NCBI RefSeq assembly: GCF_028288465.1
Contig: NZ_JAQBNR010000005.1
Span: 1 to 64,000 of the forward strand
DNA from: Ferruginibacter sp.
Lineage (GTDB): Bacteria; Bacteroidota; Bacteroidia; Chitinophagales; Chitinophagaceae
Reading direction: 5' to 3'
DNA length: 64,000 nt
Positions 10,901 to 19,117 of this stretch are shown here, in pieces. The notes under the pieces were generated by a model that did not search any database, was not told where the DNA came from, and saw only the letters and a list, made by a program, of their open reading frames with translations. Position 1 is the first letter of the stretch. The number at the start of each line of letters is the position of its first letter. A program made the position numbers and the translations under genes.

Positions 10901-11260
10901 ATCTGCGAAAGCAACACCTGTATTCCATTTATCATCTTCTATTATACCTGCTTTTTTACTGATGTCTTCAAACTTAAAATCACCCTTATTCAGGTATAGC
11001 TTATTAGTTGCTGTATTGGATGTTAAAAACACGTCGGGCAGCCCATCGTTATTGATATCGCCAATGCCCACTCCGCCACCATTGTAAAAGTTTCTGAATA
11101 AAAAGCTGTTTTCTGTCTTGCCATCTTCTACCTTATTTTCAAAATTGATTCCGGTATTTTCCATCAGCTCAAACAAGAGAGCAGCCTTGTCTTTTCCTTT
11201 ATTGCAGGAGACAAATAATGTGTAGGTAAAAAATAAAAAAAGACAAATTTCTTTTCTCAT
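7931..11260 (-). CDS. VCBS/FG-GAP repeat lipoprotein with ASPIC/UnbV domain (CRTAC1-like)
   Basis: A 1109-residue lipoprotein (lipobox FVSC, Cys about residue 19). Residues about 60-500 contain repeated FG-GAP/VCBS motifs with D-x-N-x-DG-x-x-D calcium loops (DINNDGLPDVF, DVNNDGWLDIY, DLDGDGDLDLVV). An ASPIC/UnbV domain lies at about 515-595 (IQLKGNGKNTFAIGSTIKLF to VYWPNRTSTVI). A second propeller with the same loops follows to about residue 1070. CRTAC1-type proteins are extracellular and often found beside SusC/SusD in Bacteroidota. It is the last gene of the second cassette, 73 bp after susD. The partial gene at 1-1624 is its paralogue. Molecular role unproven; a carbohydrate or glycoprotein scaffold is one possibility. 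Confidence 0.9.
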   Translation of the reverse strand: MRKEICLFLFFTYTLFVSCNKGKDKAALLFELMENTGINFENKVEDGKTENSFLFRNFYNGGGVGIGDINNDGLPDVFLTSNTATNKLYLNKGDFKFEDISKKAGIIEDDKWNTGVAFADVNNDGWLDIYVSTSGHMATGNRKNKLYINNHDLTFKESAALYGLDIAAYTTQVSFFDYDLDGDLDCFMINNSPIPVNQLQFSNRRDLPDAQWPVADFLKGGGDHLFRNDNGHFTEVTKDAGIHGSLISFGLGVSVSDINNDGYPDVYVSNDSYERDYLYINQRNGTFKDELENCLQHTSFSSMGADIADINNDGYQDIFTSDMLPLNDYRLKTMGAFDNIDLFNAKIKAGFYYQYTQNCLQLNNKNNHFIDIANYSGVAATDWSWGALLFDMDNDGWNDLYVCNGINKDVTNLDFMNFFADETYHKMVMNGEKKDVEKVLKEIPKTPLVNKVFRNDHNLKFTDIGESWGFTQPSYSNGAAYADLDGDGDLDLVVNNENQQAFVYKNKARELNHNNYISIQLKGNGKNTFAIGSTIKLFAGRQQFTRELYPSRGFQSSMDYTIVIGTGTITQADSLIVYWPNRTSTVIKNPVMNKTHVIRQDEASSLSPIMPAEKKETPFFSTIASNFDKHEENDVIDFYNERNIPRMLSREGPKAAVADVNGDGLEDVFIGGTPGHPGQLCFQTNEGNFIKTDQKGFQQYTDFEDVAVLFFDCDKDGDQDLLICPGGNATPPNSRELQLRLFKNDGKGNFLLDAASFTNVGMNIAVAVADDFNQDGYPDLFIGGRSFPGIYGMDPASYLFVNDGNGHFHDIAPVKNPDIAKIGMVTGAVRVDVTGDTQKELVITGEWMSPRIFSFQHDHFIEISSNLNQLFGWWQTVTAADLNGDGREDLILGNMGENFYLHPDSSHPVKLWINDFDQNGSIDKILTYTIDGEDKPAFLKFDLEEQIPGIKKQSLKNEAYSKKSIQQLFSKEIVEKCSVKKVNYSSSCIALNEGNGNFMIKKLPARVQLSCVNVCRVMDVNKDGHPDLILGGNQFGFLPQFERLDASFGDVLLNDGKGNFSWQEEAKTGLGLKGEVRDIQAVNTKNLHCLLILQNNLYPVLTKINNEIK

Positions 11261-11280
11261 CCGTAACGCATTTTAAAAAT

Positions 11281-11308
11281 AAAAGGCCATTGTAATAATG
11301 ACCTTTTT
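11281..11308 (-). terminator. hairpin with T-tract after susD (second cassette)
   Basis: On the minus strand AAAAGGTCATT-ATTAC-AATGGCCTTTT folds into an 11-bp stem with one mismatch, followed by ATTTTT. It lies between susD and the VCBS gene, the same position as the hairpin at 1784-1823 in the first cassette, so partial termination there seems conserved. Confidence 0.6.
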
Positions 11309-11333
11309 AAGATGATATCTGTGTTTAAAACAT

Positions 11334-12983
11334 TTAATAACCGGTATTTTGTTTCAGATTAGGATTAGCGGCTAAGGCCGATGTTGGAATGGGAAACAAT
11401 AAATGCGCTTCGTCCGACGCAGGTTTTAGTGCCCAGGGTTTCATAAATACACCAAACCTGATCAGGTCTGTTCGCCTGGTACTTTCCCAGTATAATTCCC
11501 TGCCTCTTTCGGCCAGTAATGTACCGGGGTCTGCCACGTTGGATGGATTCACCAGTGTCATTGATGCCAGGGGTGCGGCCTTTCTTGCTGTTCTCAATTC
11601 GTTCACCAAAGCAAGTGCGCCTGCATTGTCTGCAGCTGTCGCCCGCATCTTTGCTTCAGCCACCATCAACACTACATCGGGATACCGATAAATCATAGCC
11701 CAGTTGCCAGATACGCCACCACCATAATTTTTTCCATTGCCTGAGAAATCAGGAACATATTTTACAATCCTGATACCTTTGATCTCCAGGTCGTTTCCTG
11801 TTTCTTTTAAGTCAGCGCTGATATTGGGATCAAATTTCAGCAGATTACCTTTTCGGTCTTTTTCAGCCGTACCATCTTCATAATATTGCTGACCTATTAA
11901 CAACCCGGGCCGTATTCCGGAAACATCAGTGCACCCTTTATAAAACCTTCCGCCAATCCGCTGGTCGAGCAAAGTATCGGCAGGCGTTTTTGTCGGCGTA
12001 CTGGTAACCCCGAAAGAATTATAAAAATCAGCCACCGTTGAAAATCCGTTCCAGCCCGATTGAGGAGCCAATGGCCTGTAAGAATTGTAATGCAGTGTAG
12101 CCCACCAATAGTTGTGTATACCAGAGTTGTTTGTTGCTACGCCAGATGTATTTGGATAGGCAAATATTGCTTCTTTAGAACCAGAATTGGAAGGACTAAA
12201 ATTATCAAAGTAGTTAGCATTATAAGCATATTTACCGCTGGCTATAATAGCATTACCAAGGGTAATTACCTGCTGCATATCTGCGTCATTAAATGTGGGT
12301 GCAGCCCTGTTATTAAATGCGCCACGGTTTAAATACAGTTTCATTAATAACATATTTGCTGCATCCTTGTTGGCTTTAGCAATGCCGTTTGCGGGATCCA
12401 GATCCGGAATAATGGTATTTAATTCGTCGATGATAAAATTTACTGCAGAATCGCCCGTATAAACTTTAGGAGCATTCAGTAAATTGTCACCCGGGTCGCG
12501 GAAGGGAAACTGCCCGAATAAGTCCAATAACTGGTACAATGCAAAAGCCCTTAAAAACCTTGCCTCTGCCGCTTGTGCTTTGGAAGGATTAAATGCCAGT
12601 ACATTGGTAGCATCGAAATTTAATTTGTTAAGGGCATTAAACATATTGATTATGACATCAACACCATCTGCCTTAAAAGTTTGTTGCTTTAGTGCCCGCC
12701 ATTTTCCATTATCATCCCAGTCTCCCGCCCTCGTTGGTACTACACATTGATCTGCAGTTACCTCCTCCATGGACATAATATTTCCGGGGTCAGAATATGG
12801 ATTGCCCACATCATTGTAAGCCGTTTGCAATAACAATTGTGTTCCATTTACACCCAGCGCATTTTTTGCCTGGTCGCTCGTTAGTGTACTGTTTAGTCCC
12901 TGGTCAAGCTTGGTACAGCTTGTTGAAAAAATAAGCGCAATTAGAGCAATTGAAAAATGTGTTTTATATTTTAACGGATACAT
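11334..12983 (-). CDS. SusD/RagB-family outer-membrane nutrient-binding lipoprotein
   Basis: A 549-residue SusD homologue. The lipobox (STSC, about residue 23) is followed by TKLDQGLN, close to the TKLDEGPY of the first copy. Helical repeats include AQAAEARFLRAFALYQLLDL, and the C-terminal RagB signature is present (YRYPDVVLMVAEAKMRA, ERGRELYWESTRRTDLIRFG), ending FPIPTSALAANPNLKQNTGY. It lies 12 bp after susC, so the two are translated from one message. It shares both ends with the SusD at 1860-3491 but differs in the middle, where ligand is bound, so the two cassettes may recognise different molecules. Confidence 0.95.
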   Translation of the reverse strand: MYPLKYKTHFSIALIALIFSTSCTKLDQGLNSTLTSDQAKNALGVNGTQLLLQTAYNDVGNPYSDPGNIMSMEEVTADQCVVPTRAGDWDDNGKWRALKQQTFKADGVDVIINMFNALNKLNFDATNVLAFNPSKAQAAEARFLRAFALYQLLDLFGQFPFRDPGDNLLNAPKVYTGDSAVNFIIDELNTIIPDLDPANGIAKANKDAANMLLMKLYLNRGAFNNRAAPTFNDADMQQVITLGNAIIASGKYAYNANYFDNFSPSNSGSKEAIFAYPNTSGVATNNSGIHNYWWATLHYNSYRPLAPQSGWNGFSTVADFYNSFGVTSTPTKTPADTLLDQRIGGRFYKGCTDVSGIRPGLLIGQQYYEDGTAEKDRKGNLLKFDPNISADLKETGNDLEIKGIRIVKYVPDFSGNGKNYGGGVSGNWAMIYRYPDVVLMVAEAKMRATAADNAGALALVNELRTARKAAPLASMTLVNPSNVADPGTLLAERGRELYWESTRRTDLIRFGVFMKPWALKPASDEAHLLFPIPTSALAANPNLKQNTGY

Positions 12984-12995
12984 AGCTTAGCGTTT

Positions 12996-15992
12996 TTATA
13001 GTGACATATTAAAACCAAAGTTGATAATGCGTGGTGTTGGATAAGGTATATATTCAATATTCCTGGAAGGATAACCATTATTGGTTTTATCAACATTTAC
13101 CTCAGGATCAAATCCTGTAAATTTGGTAATCACAAACAGGTTGGTACCTCCTACAAAAACATTTAAATTTTTGATGTACTTTCCCGCGTTACCCACTGCA
13201 TAGTTGATCGTAGCATTTCTTAGTTTTAAATAGTTACCGCTCTCCAGGTATCGGGACGAAGCAGCCACACTGGAGTTGATATTTTCGACAGAACCCAATA
13301 CAGAAGCATCTACATTTTTACCATTTTGAAGGTTGCTGATGTTGGTAACTGAATTAAATGTATTGTTGTAAATCAGGTAGCCGGAAGCTCCGCTGGCATT
13401 TAAACTAAGCGAAAATTTATCATATCGGAGTGAGGTGCTGAAACCATATAACCAATGCGGGTTGGGATCCCCAACAAAGGTTGGATTATCTGCAATGATC
13501 TGCTGGCCATTTTGATCAAAGCCACCAAATTGTTTTAAGTAATATACGTTTACAGGATGGTTATTTCCTATTACCTGCGCTAAAGCACCGGACACTCCCT
13601 GGCCACTCACCTGGGCTGTCTGAATATCTGCCTGCGCAAAGTCTTTCAACAGGTTTTTATTATGGGCTATATTGGCGCCAGCCTCCCAGCTAAATTTCGG
13701 ATTTGTAATGATGGTTGCGCCAACTGAAAATTCATAGCCTTCATTTATTAAATGAGCAGGCAGGTTGATGAAAAATATTGACGCAGGTGCCGGTTGAATC
13801 GCTGTGCTTTGAAATAACAGGTCAGACGTATTTTTCTTGTAATAATCAATAGAACCAAAAATTCTGTTTTTTAATATTGCGTAATCAAGGCCAATATTAA
13901 TCTGCGTGGTCTTTTCCCATTTCAAGTCGGGGTTAGCTACATTGCTTTGGCCGATGCTATTGTAGGCCCCGGAATTAAATTGTTCCAATGACGCTCCGGC
14001 TGGAAACTCCTGGTTACCTGTAATGCCCCAGGACGCCCTCAAACCAAGGCTTGAAAAAACATTGCTGGATTTTAGAAAGTCTTCACTGCTGAGTAACCAC
14101 TTTGCACCTACGGATGGGAAATATCCGTACTTGTTATTTTTACCAAATTTACTGGAGCCGTCAGCCCGGATGGTCCCCGTTAAAAAATATTTATCAGATA
14201 AATTAAAATTTACGCGACCAAAATAAGATTGAATTTCGGTCGTCGGATCTACGAAAGTTACCAGGGGTGTTTGCGTTTTTGCATTTTGAAAAAAACTGGT
14301 ATATAAAACCGGGATGCGGTTCTTTTGATCCAGGTTGGTATTAAACTGTGAGGCAAATAGCGACAGGTTGGAATAGTTTGTTTTCCAATATTCATATCCA
14401 GCCAAAGCTTCAAGTTTTAAATCTTGCGAAAGCGACGTGCTGTAGTTAAGCGTATGCGTAAATGTTTGTGAAGTGAGTTCTGCCTGTGATATAGCCGCAT
14501 CGCCAATGCCAGACACACCGTTTATTCCATCAATCCAGCCATCGATATTAGTATTTCTTTTTCCTGTTCCGTGATTGATGGCATACAAAAATTTATACTC
14601 CAGGCCTTTTATCAATTTTACCGTTGCAGAAACATTGCCTAAAAAAACATTCACATTCGCAACATCATTGTATCCTTCAATTACCGCAAGCGGATTGGGA
14701 ACAGAATTAGTGGCCAGGCTGTACAATCCGGTACTGGTTGTGAAGGGAGCGGTCGGATTCCAGTTCAATGCATAAGAAATTAAATTACCTCCGGCCCCGG
14801 CCGTATTACTTACCAAACCCATGTTTTCGGTTGTATGCCCGGCGATCAAGCCGAAATCAATAGACAAGCGCTTATCTAAAAACTTATATTGTCCGGAAAA
14901 ATTACCAAGGTATTTATCCAGGGAAGTCTTTTTTATAAACCCATAATTTTTTGATCCCAAAAAAGAGGCGCTGAACCGGCCGGACTCGCCACCGCCACTT
15001 AACGCCAGGCTATACTCCTGTGATAAACTGGTCTGGGTAATTTCTTTGAGTGCATCAACGGATGCTTTATGATCCAGCGAAAGCGATAAGGTGTCCAGAC
15101 TGTATTTATGCAAAGCTGTTCTAAAATCTCCAGCTGTTAGTACCTTATACTTTTTCATGTAGCCTGCAGAAACGCCGAACTTTGTTCCGAATTCTATTTT
15201 AGTTCCCCCGGTTCCTTTTTTAGTTGTAATTACCACAATGCCATTCGCTCCACGGGAACCGTAAATTGCAGTAGAGGAAGCATCTTTCAGTACATCAACC
15301 TGAGCAATATCGTTGGGATTAATGTATAGCAAAGGATTAGATTCAGGTGTTGTTCCAAAGTCCAAACCTGAGCCAGCACCGAAGTTCAGGCTGGGCTTGG
15401 CCGTTCTGCCATCCAGTGGCACTCCGTCTACAACATACAAAGGGTTGTTACTCGCCCTTATTGAATTATTACCGCGTATTTTAATTGTAGTGGCGGCACC
15501 CGGTTGACCACTATTACTTGTAATTTCGAGCCCCGGCACTTTGCCCTGCAATAGCTGGTCGGGTGATGCGATCACACCCTGGTTGAAATCCTTGGCCTTT
15601 ACAGAAGAGACGGCACCCGTTAAATCCTTTTTTCTTGCTGTGCCGTATCCGATGATCACCACTTCATTCAGACTGGTATTGGTTGCCACCAGTGCAATGG
15701 AAACATCAGTTTTACCCGTTACATCAATTGTTTGATTTTGGTAGCCGACACCAGATACGGTCAAACCCGTAATGTTCTCTGCCATTGAAATACGAAACGA
15801 TCCATCCGTACCCGTTGCAGTTCCTGCTGTTTTGCCATTCGCGGATTTGGCGACTACAGAGATGCCTGAAACGGGAGTAGAGTCCTTTGAATTAATTACT
15901 GTTCCGGAAATTTTGTTTTGGGCCAAGGTGACAGTAGAAAAAAGAACCAGACAAAAACAAAAAATGCTTCTTTCGAATTTTTTTACGTTCAT
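12996..15992 (-). CDS. SusC/RagA-family TonB-linked outer-membrane transporter
   Basis: A 998-residue TonB-dependent receptor. Signal peptide residues 1-24 (ending TLAQ), a carboxypeptidase-regulatory-like domain at about 26-108, then a plug starting NEVVIIGYGTARKKDLTGAV with the signature VDVLKDASSTAIYGSRGANG near 233-252. A barrel ends NFGFNMSL. The start MNVKKFERSIFCFCLVLFST mirrors MNLKKLAKGILCFCLALFST in the first susC, and both have matching 5' leaders. It is the first gene of the second cassette, followed 12 bp later by susD. The barrel sequence diverges from copy 1 enough to suggest a different substrate. Confidence 0.96.
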   Translation of the reverse strand: MNVKKFERSIFCFCLVLFSTVTLAQNKISGTVINSKDSTPVSGISVVAKSANGKTAGTATGTDGSFRISMAENITGLTVSGVGYQNQTIDVTGKTDVSIALVATNTSLNEVVIIGYGTARKKDLTGAVSSVKAKDFNQGVIASPDQLLQGKVPGLEITSNSGQPGAATTIKIRGNNSIRASNNPLYVVDGVPLDGRTAKPSLNFGAGSGLDFGTTPESNPLLYINPNDIAQVDVLKDASSTAIYGSRGANGIVVITTKKGTGGTKIEFGTKFGVSAGYMKKYKVLTAGDFRTALHKYSLDTLSLSLDHKASVDALKEITQTSLSQEYSLALSGGGESGRFSASFLGSKNYGFIKKTSLDKYLGNFSGQYKFLDKRLSIDFGLIAGHTTENMGLVSNTAGAGGNLISYALNWNPTAPFTTSTGLYSLATNSVPNPLAVIEGYNDVANVNVFLGNVSATVKLIKGLEYKFLYAINHGTGKRNTNIDGWIDGINGVSGIGDAAISQAELTSQTFTHTLNYSTSLSQDLKLEALAGYEYWKTNYSNLSLFASQFNTNLDQKNRIPVLYTSFFQNAKTQTPLVTFVDPTTEIQSYFGRVNFNLSDKYFLTGTIRADGSSKFGKNNKYGYFPSVGAKWLLSSEDFLKSSNVFSSLGLRASWGITGNQEFPAGASLEQFNSGAYNSIGQSNVANPDLKWEKTTQINIGLDYAILKNRIFGSIDYYKKNTSDLLFQSTAIQPAPASIFFINLPAHLINEGYEFSVGATIITNPKFSWEAGANIAHNKNLLKDFAQADIQTAQVSGQGVSGALAQVIGNNHPVNVYYLKQFGGFDQNGQQIIADNPTFVGDPNPHWLYGFSTSLRYDKFSLSLNASGASGYLIYNNTFNSVTNISNLQNGKNVDASVLGSVENINSSVAASSRYLESGNYLKLRNATINYAVGNAGKYIKNLNVFVGGTNLFVITKFTGFDPEVNVDKTNNGYPSRNIEYIPYPTPRIINFGFNMSL

Positions 15993-16029
15993 AACCAGTC
16001 GTTTTAATTAAGTTTTAGATACACTAATC
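15993..16029 (-). promoter_or_regulatory. conserved susC 5' leader, copy 2
   Basis: Minus-strand sequence before the susC ATG (GGATTAGTGTATCTAAAACT, then TAATTAAAACGACTGGTT) matches the copy-1 leader at 6504-6540 with a few substitutions. A G/C hairpin (CGGGC-CGGGAA-GCCCG) lies slightly upstream, about 16063-16082, in a similar relative place to the hairpin upstream of copy 1. Confidence 0.6.
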
Positions 16030-16188
16030 CTAACTCTATTTTTATGCTGGAAATTGGGCAAGAATCCGGGCCGGGAAGCCCGTGAAAGAGGTCGAGAGTT
16101 TTATCAACTATTGCAGTACTCGGGTAAATTGACACTGCTACCTAAAATTAAAAAATTGGTTTTATATAAAAATTTCTGAGGTCATTTT

Positions 16189-16200
16189 TCAAACGATTGC
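16189..16200. promoter_or_regulatory. LacI/PurR-type operator-like motif, copy 2
   Basis: TCAAACGATTGC followed by AGAGGAGAAAAT. The 22-nt block CAAACG(A/T)TTGCAGAGGA(G/T)AAAAT occurs at nearly the same distance (about 200-235 bp) from both susC start codons, with two differences. This suggests a common transcription factor for both cassettes. The palindrome is imperfect in this copy. Confidence 0.5.
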
Positions 16201-16382
16201 AGAGGAGAAAATCACAGTTTAGAAAGGAAATTTTTACAAATCCTTTAAAATCAATATTTTGTAAAGGTGTCAAAACTGTTAAAAAAAACTTAAAATGCAT
16301 TCTGATTTGAAAACTTTATAATTCTTGAAATGCCAGGTATTCTTTCAAGTGACCAGTTATCATTCAGTAGAAATAAATAAAA

Positions 16383-16403
16383 AACCCTCCTGAGTGGAGG
16401 GTT
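16383..16403 (-). terminator. rho-independent terminator of the aminotransferase transcript
   Basis: On the minus strand AACCCTCC-ACTCA-GGAGGGTT is followed by TTTTATTTATTT. The stem is a perfect 8 bp. It ends the transcript carrying the aminotransferase and the possible small ORF at 16431-16592. Confidence 0.8.
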
Positions 16404-16430
16404 GATCATTTGGGGGTTTGTTACCAAAAG

Positions 16431-16592
16431 TTATATGATTAGCATGTTTCTGTTTCTGCCTGCCCTTTTGCCTTTTTTATAATATTTTATCGGGTAGATA
16501 TCAGGTGTCTGCGTTAATTTATTCAGCATATTTTTCACCAGTTGTATAACAGGGTATCCGCTATTTTTGTTAGAAATATTTGCCATTTGCAT
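16431..16592 (-). CDS. possible small basic protein, 53 aa
   Basis: An open frame on the minus strand starts MQMANISNKNSG and ends with a basic tail (YYKKGKRAGRNRNMLII). It lies 118 bp after the aminotransferase stop and ends 27 bp before a good terminator, so it would be transcribed. There is no obvious Shine-Dalgarno and I recognise no family. It could equally be untranslated 3' sequence; conservation in relatives would decide. Confidence 0.25.
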   Translation of the reverse strand: MQMANISNKNSGYPVIQLVKNMLNKLTQTPDIYPIKYYKKGKRAGRNRNMLII

Positions 16593-16710
16593 TGAATTTT
16601 ATCAACTAGTAACGGCAGATTTTAATAATTATTGTGCTGAATAATAGTTGATGTGATGTTCGCCGGAGCAAAGCCTGGGTAAGATCCTTAGTACGATTAT
16701 TACAAATTTT

Positions 16711-17865
16711 TCAACCGCATTTTATCAGCCGGTTTACAGCTTCTTCCAACGTTGTTTGTTTTTTCGCAAAGCAGAAACGTATAACACGGTCATCTTTTTG
16801 CCCTGTATAAAAGGCTGAAACTGGTATAGTGGCTACGCCATATTGTTTAGTTATTCTTACTGACAAATCCATGTCTTTTTCTTCGCTCAATCCTTCATAT
16901 CTATACAATTGAAAATAACTGCCGTGAGACGGTAATGCCGTGAATTTTGTCTGCTGCATAAGGGATTGGAAGTAATCTCTTTTTTGCTGTATTGTTTTTC
17001 CCAGTTGCAGGTATTGTTCTTTTTGTTGTACAAACTCTGACAGTGCAAACTGAACAGGACTATGGCTGCTAAAACAATTAAACTGATGCACTTTTCTAAA
17101 CTCATTCATCAGCGGTTGCGGAGCAACGCAATAACCCAGTTTCCAGCCGGTGCAGTGATATGTTTTTCCAAATGAGAAACACACAAAACTTCTTTCCAGC
17201 AAATCGGGATAGCGTAACATAGTTTCGTGCCGCAGGTCGTCAAATATTAAGTGTTCGTACACTTCATCGCTTAAAATAAAAATACCCGTGTTTTTTACAA
17301 CGCTTCGTAGTTGCTCAATGTCATAACTACTCAATACACTTCCTGTTGGGTTATTGGGTGAATTAAGCACAATCATTTTTGTTTTTGATGTAATGCTTTC
17401 CTTAACCAATTGCCAGTTGATACTATAAGAAGGAAAACTTAACGGAATCAAAACCGGGATTGCACCATTGATAATAATGTTTGGGATATAACTGTCGTAG
17501 GCAGGTTCAAAAACAATCACTTCATCCCCCGGACGGAGAACTGTGGTAAGCGCAGTATAAATAGCGTACGTTCCGCCTGGTGTAATTGTTATTTCTGAAT
17601 CAGGATGGATATTGGCATCATATAAATCAGCCATCTTTTCTGCCAGCCGTTCCCGTAACGATAACAGACCATTCATATGAACGTACTGATTATTGCCATC
17701 CTGCATTGACTTATTTACCAACGCAATTAAATCCGGATTCATCATGAAATCAGGAAAACCCTGGCCGAGGTTGATGGCTTTGTATTCTGCTGCCAACATA
17801 CTCATCTTTGTAAAAATCGTAGTGCCTACTTTTGGAAGTTTGCTGTGAATGGTGGGAGAAGCCAT
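16711..17865 (-). CDS. PLP-dependent aminotransferase, YbdL/methionine (glutamine) transaminase type
   Basis: A 384-residue class I/II fold aminotransferase. The start (SKLPKVGTTIFTKMSMLA, then INLGQGFPDF) is the signature of the YbdL / kynurenine-glutamine transaminase K group. The PLP lysine is about K234 in SFGKTYHCTGWKLGY, with SPNNPTGSV near 168-176 and the C-terminal VIRFCFAKK arginine that binds the carboxylate. YbdL prefers methionine and glutamine as amino donors and helps recover methionine from its keto acid. An omega-amidase-like nitrilase at 60799-61590 could remove the by-product 2-oxoglutaramate, although the genes are far apart. Substrate preference is inferred from family. 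Confidence 0.88.
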   Translation of the reverse strand: MASPTIHSKLPKVGTTIFTKMSMLAAEYKAINLGQGFPDFMMNPDLIALVNKSMQDGNNQYVHMNGLLSLRERLAEKMADLYDANIHPDSEITITPGGTYAIYTALTTVLRPGDEVIVFEPAYDSYIPNIIINGAIPVLIPLSFPSYSINWQLVKESITSKTKMIVLNSPNNPTGSVLSSYDIEQLRSVVKNTGIFILSDEVYEHLIFDDLRHETMLRYPDLLERSFVCFSFGKTYHCTGWKLGYCVAPQPLMNEFRKVHQFNCFSSHSPVQFALSEFVQQKEQYLQLGKTIQQKRDYFQSLMQQTKFTALPSHGSYFQLYRYEGLSEEKDMDLSVRITKQYGVATIPVSAFYTGQKDDRVIRFCFAKKQTTLEEAVNRLIKCG

Positions 17866-17972
17866 TGAATTGCATTTTAACTTATTGACATGTGGACGTA
17901 GGTATCGAAAATTGAAACCCCTGGAGAAAAATTTTAGTCCTCATTGAAAACTCATGATTTCCTGAAACTGCA

Positions 17973-19055
17973 TTAAATATATCTATCTCCTTTATTTCGT
18001 TTCACTTCCGCCACATATTCTTTAATTTCCTGCTCTTTTTCCTTTTTACAAATAAGCAACACGTCGTCCGTATCAACAACAATAAAATCATCCAGGCCCT
18101 GAATTAATACCAATTTATCATTGCCGGCATGTACCATATTTTTTGTGGCGTCAATAATCATAACATTGTTGCCGGATACCGCGTTGTCCAGGTAATCTTT
18201 CTCAAAATTCTCATAGGCGCTTGCCCAGGTACCCAGGTCGCTCCATCCAAAAGAAGAGGGTATGATATATACATTATCGGCTTTTTCCATCACGCCGTAA
18301 TCAATAGATATGTTTACACACTGCGGGTAAATTCTTTCAATGGCTTCTTTTTCTTTTTCTGAAGAGAAGTTATCTTTTTCAGCATCAAACACATCATGCA
18401 TTTCCGGTAAAAATGTTTCAAATGCCTTTAGTATATTTTTTACCTGCCAAACAAAAATACCTGCGTTCCATAAAAAATCGCCACTGGATATAAAGGTTCT
18501 GGCCAGATCCTTATCCGGCTTTTCCGTAAATGTTTTTACTTTAAAAACGTTTTCACTCACTTTTTGCTGATCGTACTGTATGTAACCATAACCTGTATTG
18601 GGATGGGTTGGTTTAATACCCAATGTAACCAATGCCTTTATATGTGCAGTAAAATGCAGAGCCTGCAGGCAAGTTTCTTTAAATCCATGCGGATCGAGAA
18701 TGATATGATCTGCGGGGGCACAAATCAAATTCGCTTCGGGGTTTAACTGATGTAATTTGTATGAAATATAGGCTATACAGGGGGCAGTATTTTTTCGTGA
18801 CGGTTCGCATAAAATGTTTGCCACCGGAATGTCGGGCAATTGTTCAGCAACAATATCTTTGTATTGATGGGTGGTTACAATGTAGATATTTTCCTTTGGT
18901 ACAAAAAGGGTAAACCGGTCATATGTCGCCTGAATAAGGGTTCGGCCCGTATTCAAAATATCCAGAAATTGTTTTGGATAGTCTGTTCGGCTCAGTGGCC
19001 AGAATCTGCTGCCGATACCGCCAGCCATAATGGCCACGTAGTTGTTGTTATCCAT
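17973..19055 (-). CDS. manC: mannose-1-phosphate guanylyltransferase
   Basis: A 360-residue nucleotidyltransferase that makes GDP-mannose from GTP and mannose-1-phosphate. It has the signature GGIGSRFWPLSRTDYPKQF at about 12-30, CEPSRKNTAPCIAY near 84-97, and the FTEKPDK and LWNAGIFVWQ motifs of the family. It consists only of the transferase domain; the C-terminal phosphomannose-isomerase cupin found in bifunctional ManC/AlgA proteins is absent. A separate cupin gene of that type lies at 50849-51364. It follows kdsD in the same direction (62 bp gap) with its own possible promoter box at 19081-19088. GDP-mannose feeds LPS, capsule or glycoprotein synthesis. Confidence 0.93.
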   Translation of the reverse strand: MDNNNYVAIMAGGIGSRFWPLSRTDYPKQFLDILNTGRTLIQATYDRFTLFVPKENIYIVTTHQYKDIVAEQLPDIPVANILCEPSRKNTAPCIAYISYKLHQLNPEANLICAPADHIILDPHGFKETCLQALHFTAHIKALVTLGIKPTHPNTGYGYIQYDQQKVSENVFKVKTFTEKPDKDLARTFISSGDFLWNAGIFVWQVKNILKAFETFLPEMHDVFDAEKDNFSSEKEKEAIERIYPQCVNISIDYGVMEKADNVYIIPSSFGWSDLGTWASAYENFEKDYLDNAVSGNNVMIIDATKNMVHAGNDKLVLIQGLDDFIVVDTDDVLLICKKEKEQEIKEYVAEVKRNKGDRYI

Positions 19056-19080
19056 CGTCTAAATCTCAATTTTTGCACCG

Positions 19081-19088
19081 CAAATGTA
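19081..19088 (-). promoter_or_regulatory. Bacteroidota -7 box upstream of manC
   Basis: TACATTTG on the minus strand matches TAnnTTTG and lies 26 bp before the manC start. No good TTTG is seen 19 bp further upstream, so this is a moderate candidate. Confidence 0.4.
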
Positions 19089-19117
19089 TCGAAATGTTTT
19101 AGCATCATCCATTTACT

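Larger units (their letters stand above)
16012..16710. other. 700-bp intergenic region between susC and aminotransferase
   Basis: It contains the susC leader and hairpin, the operator-like motif at 16189-16200, the terminator at 16383-16403 and a possible 53-codon ORF at 16431-16592. The stretch 16210-16375 is very AT-rich and shows nothing else recognisable. Confidence 0.5.

Noticed and set aside
16020..16160. SusC leaders as known riboswitches
   Set aside because: The conserved leader is short and its hairpin (CGGGC-CGGGAA-GCCCG) matches no riboswitch core that I know. It is kept only as a conserved element.
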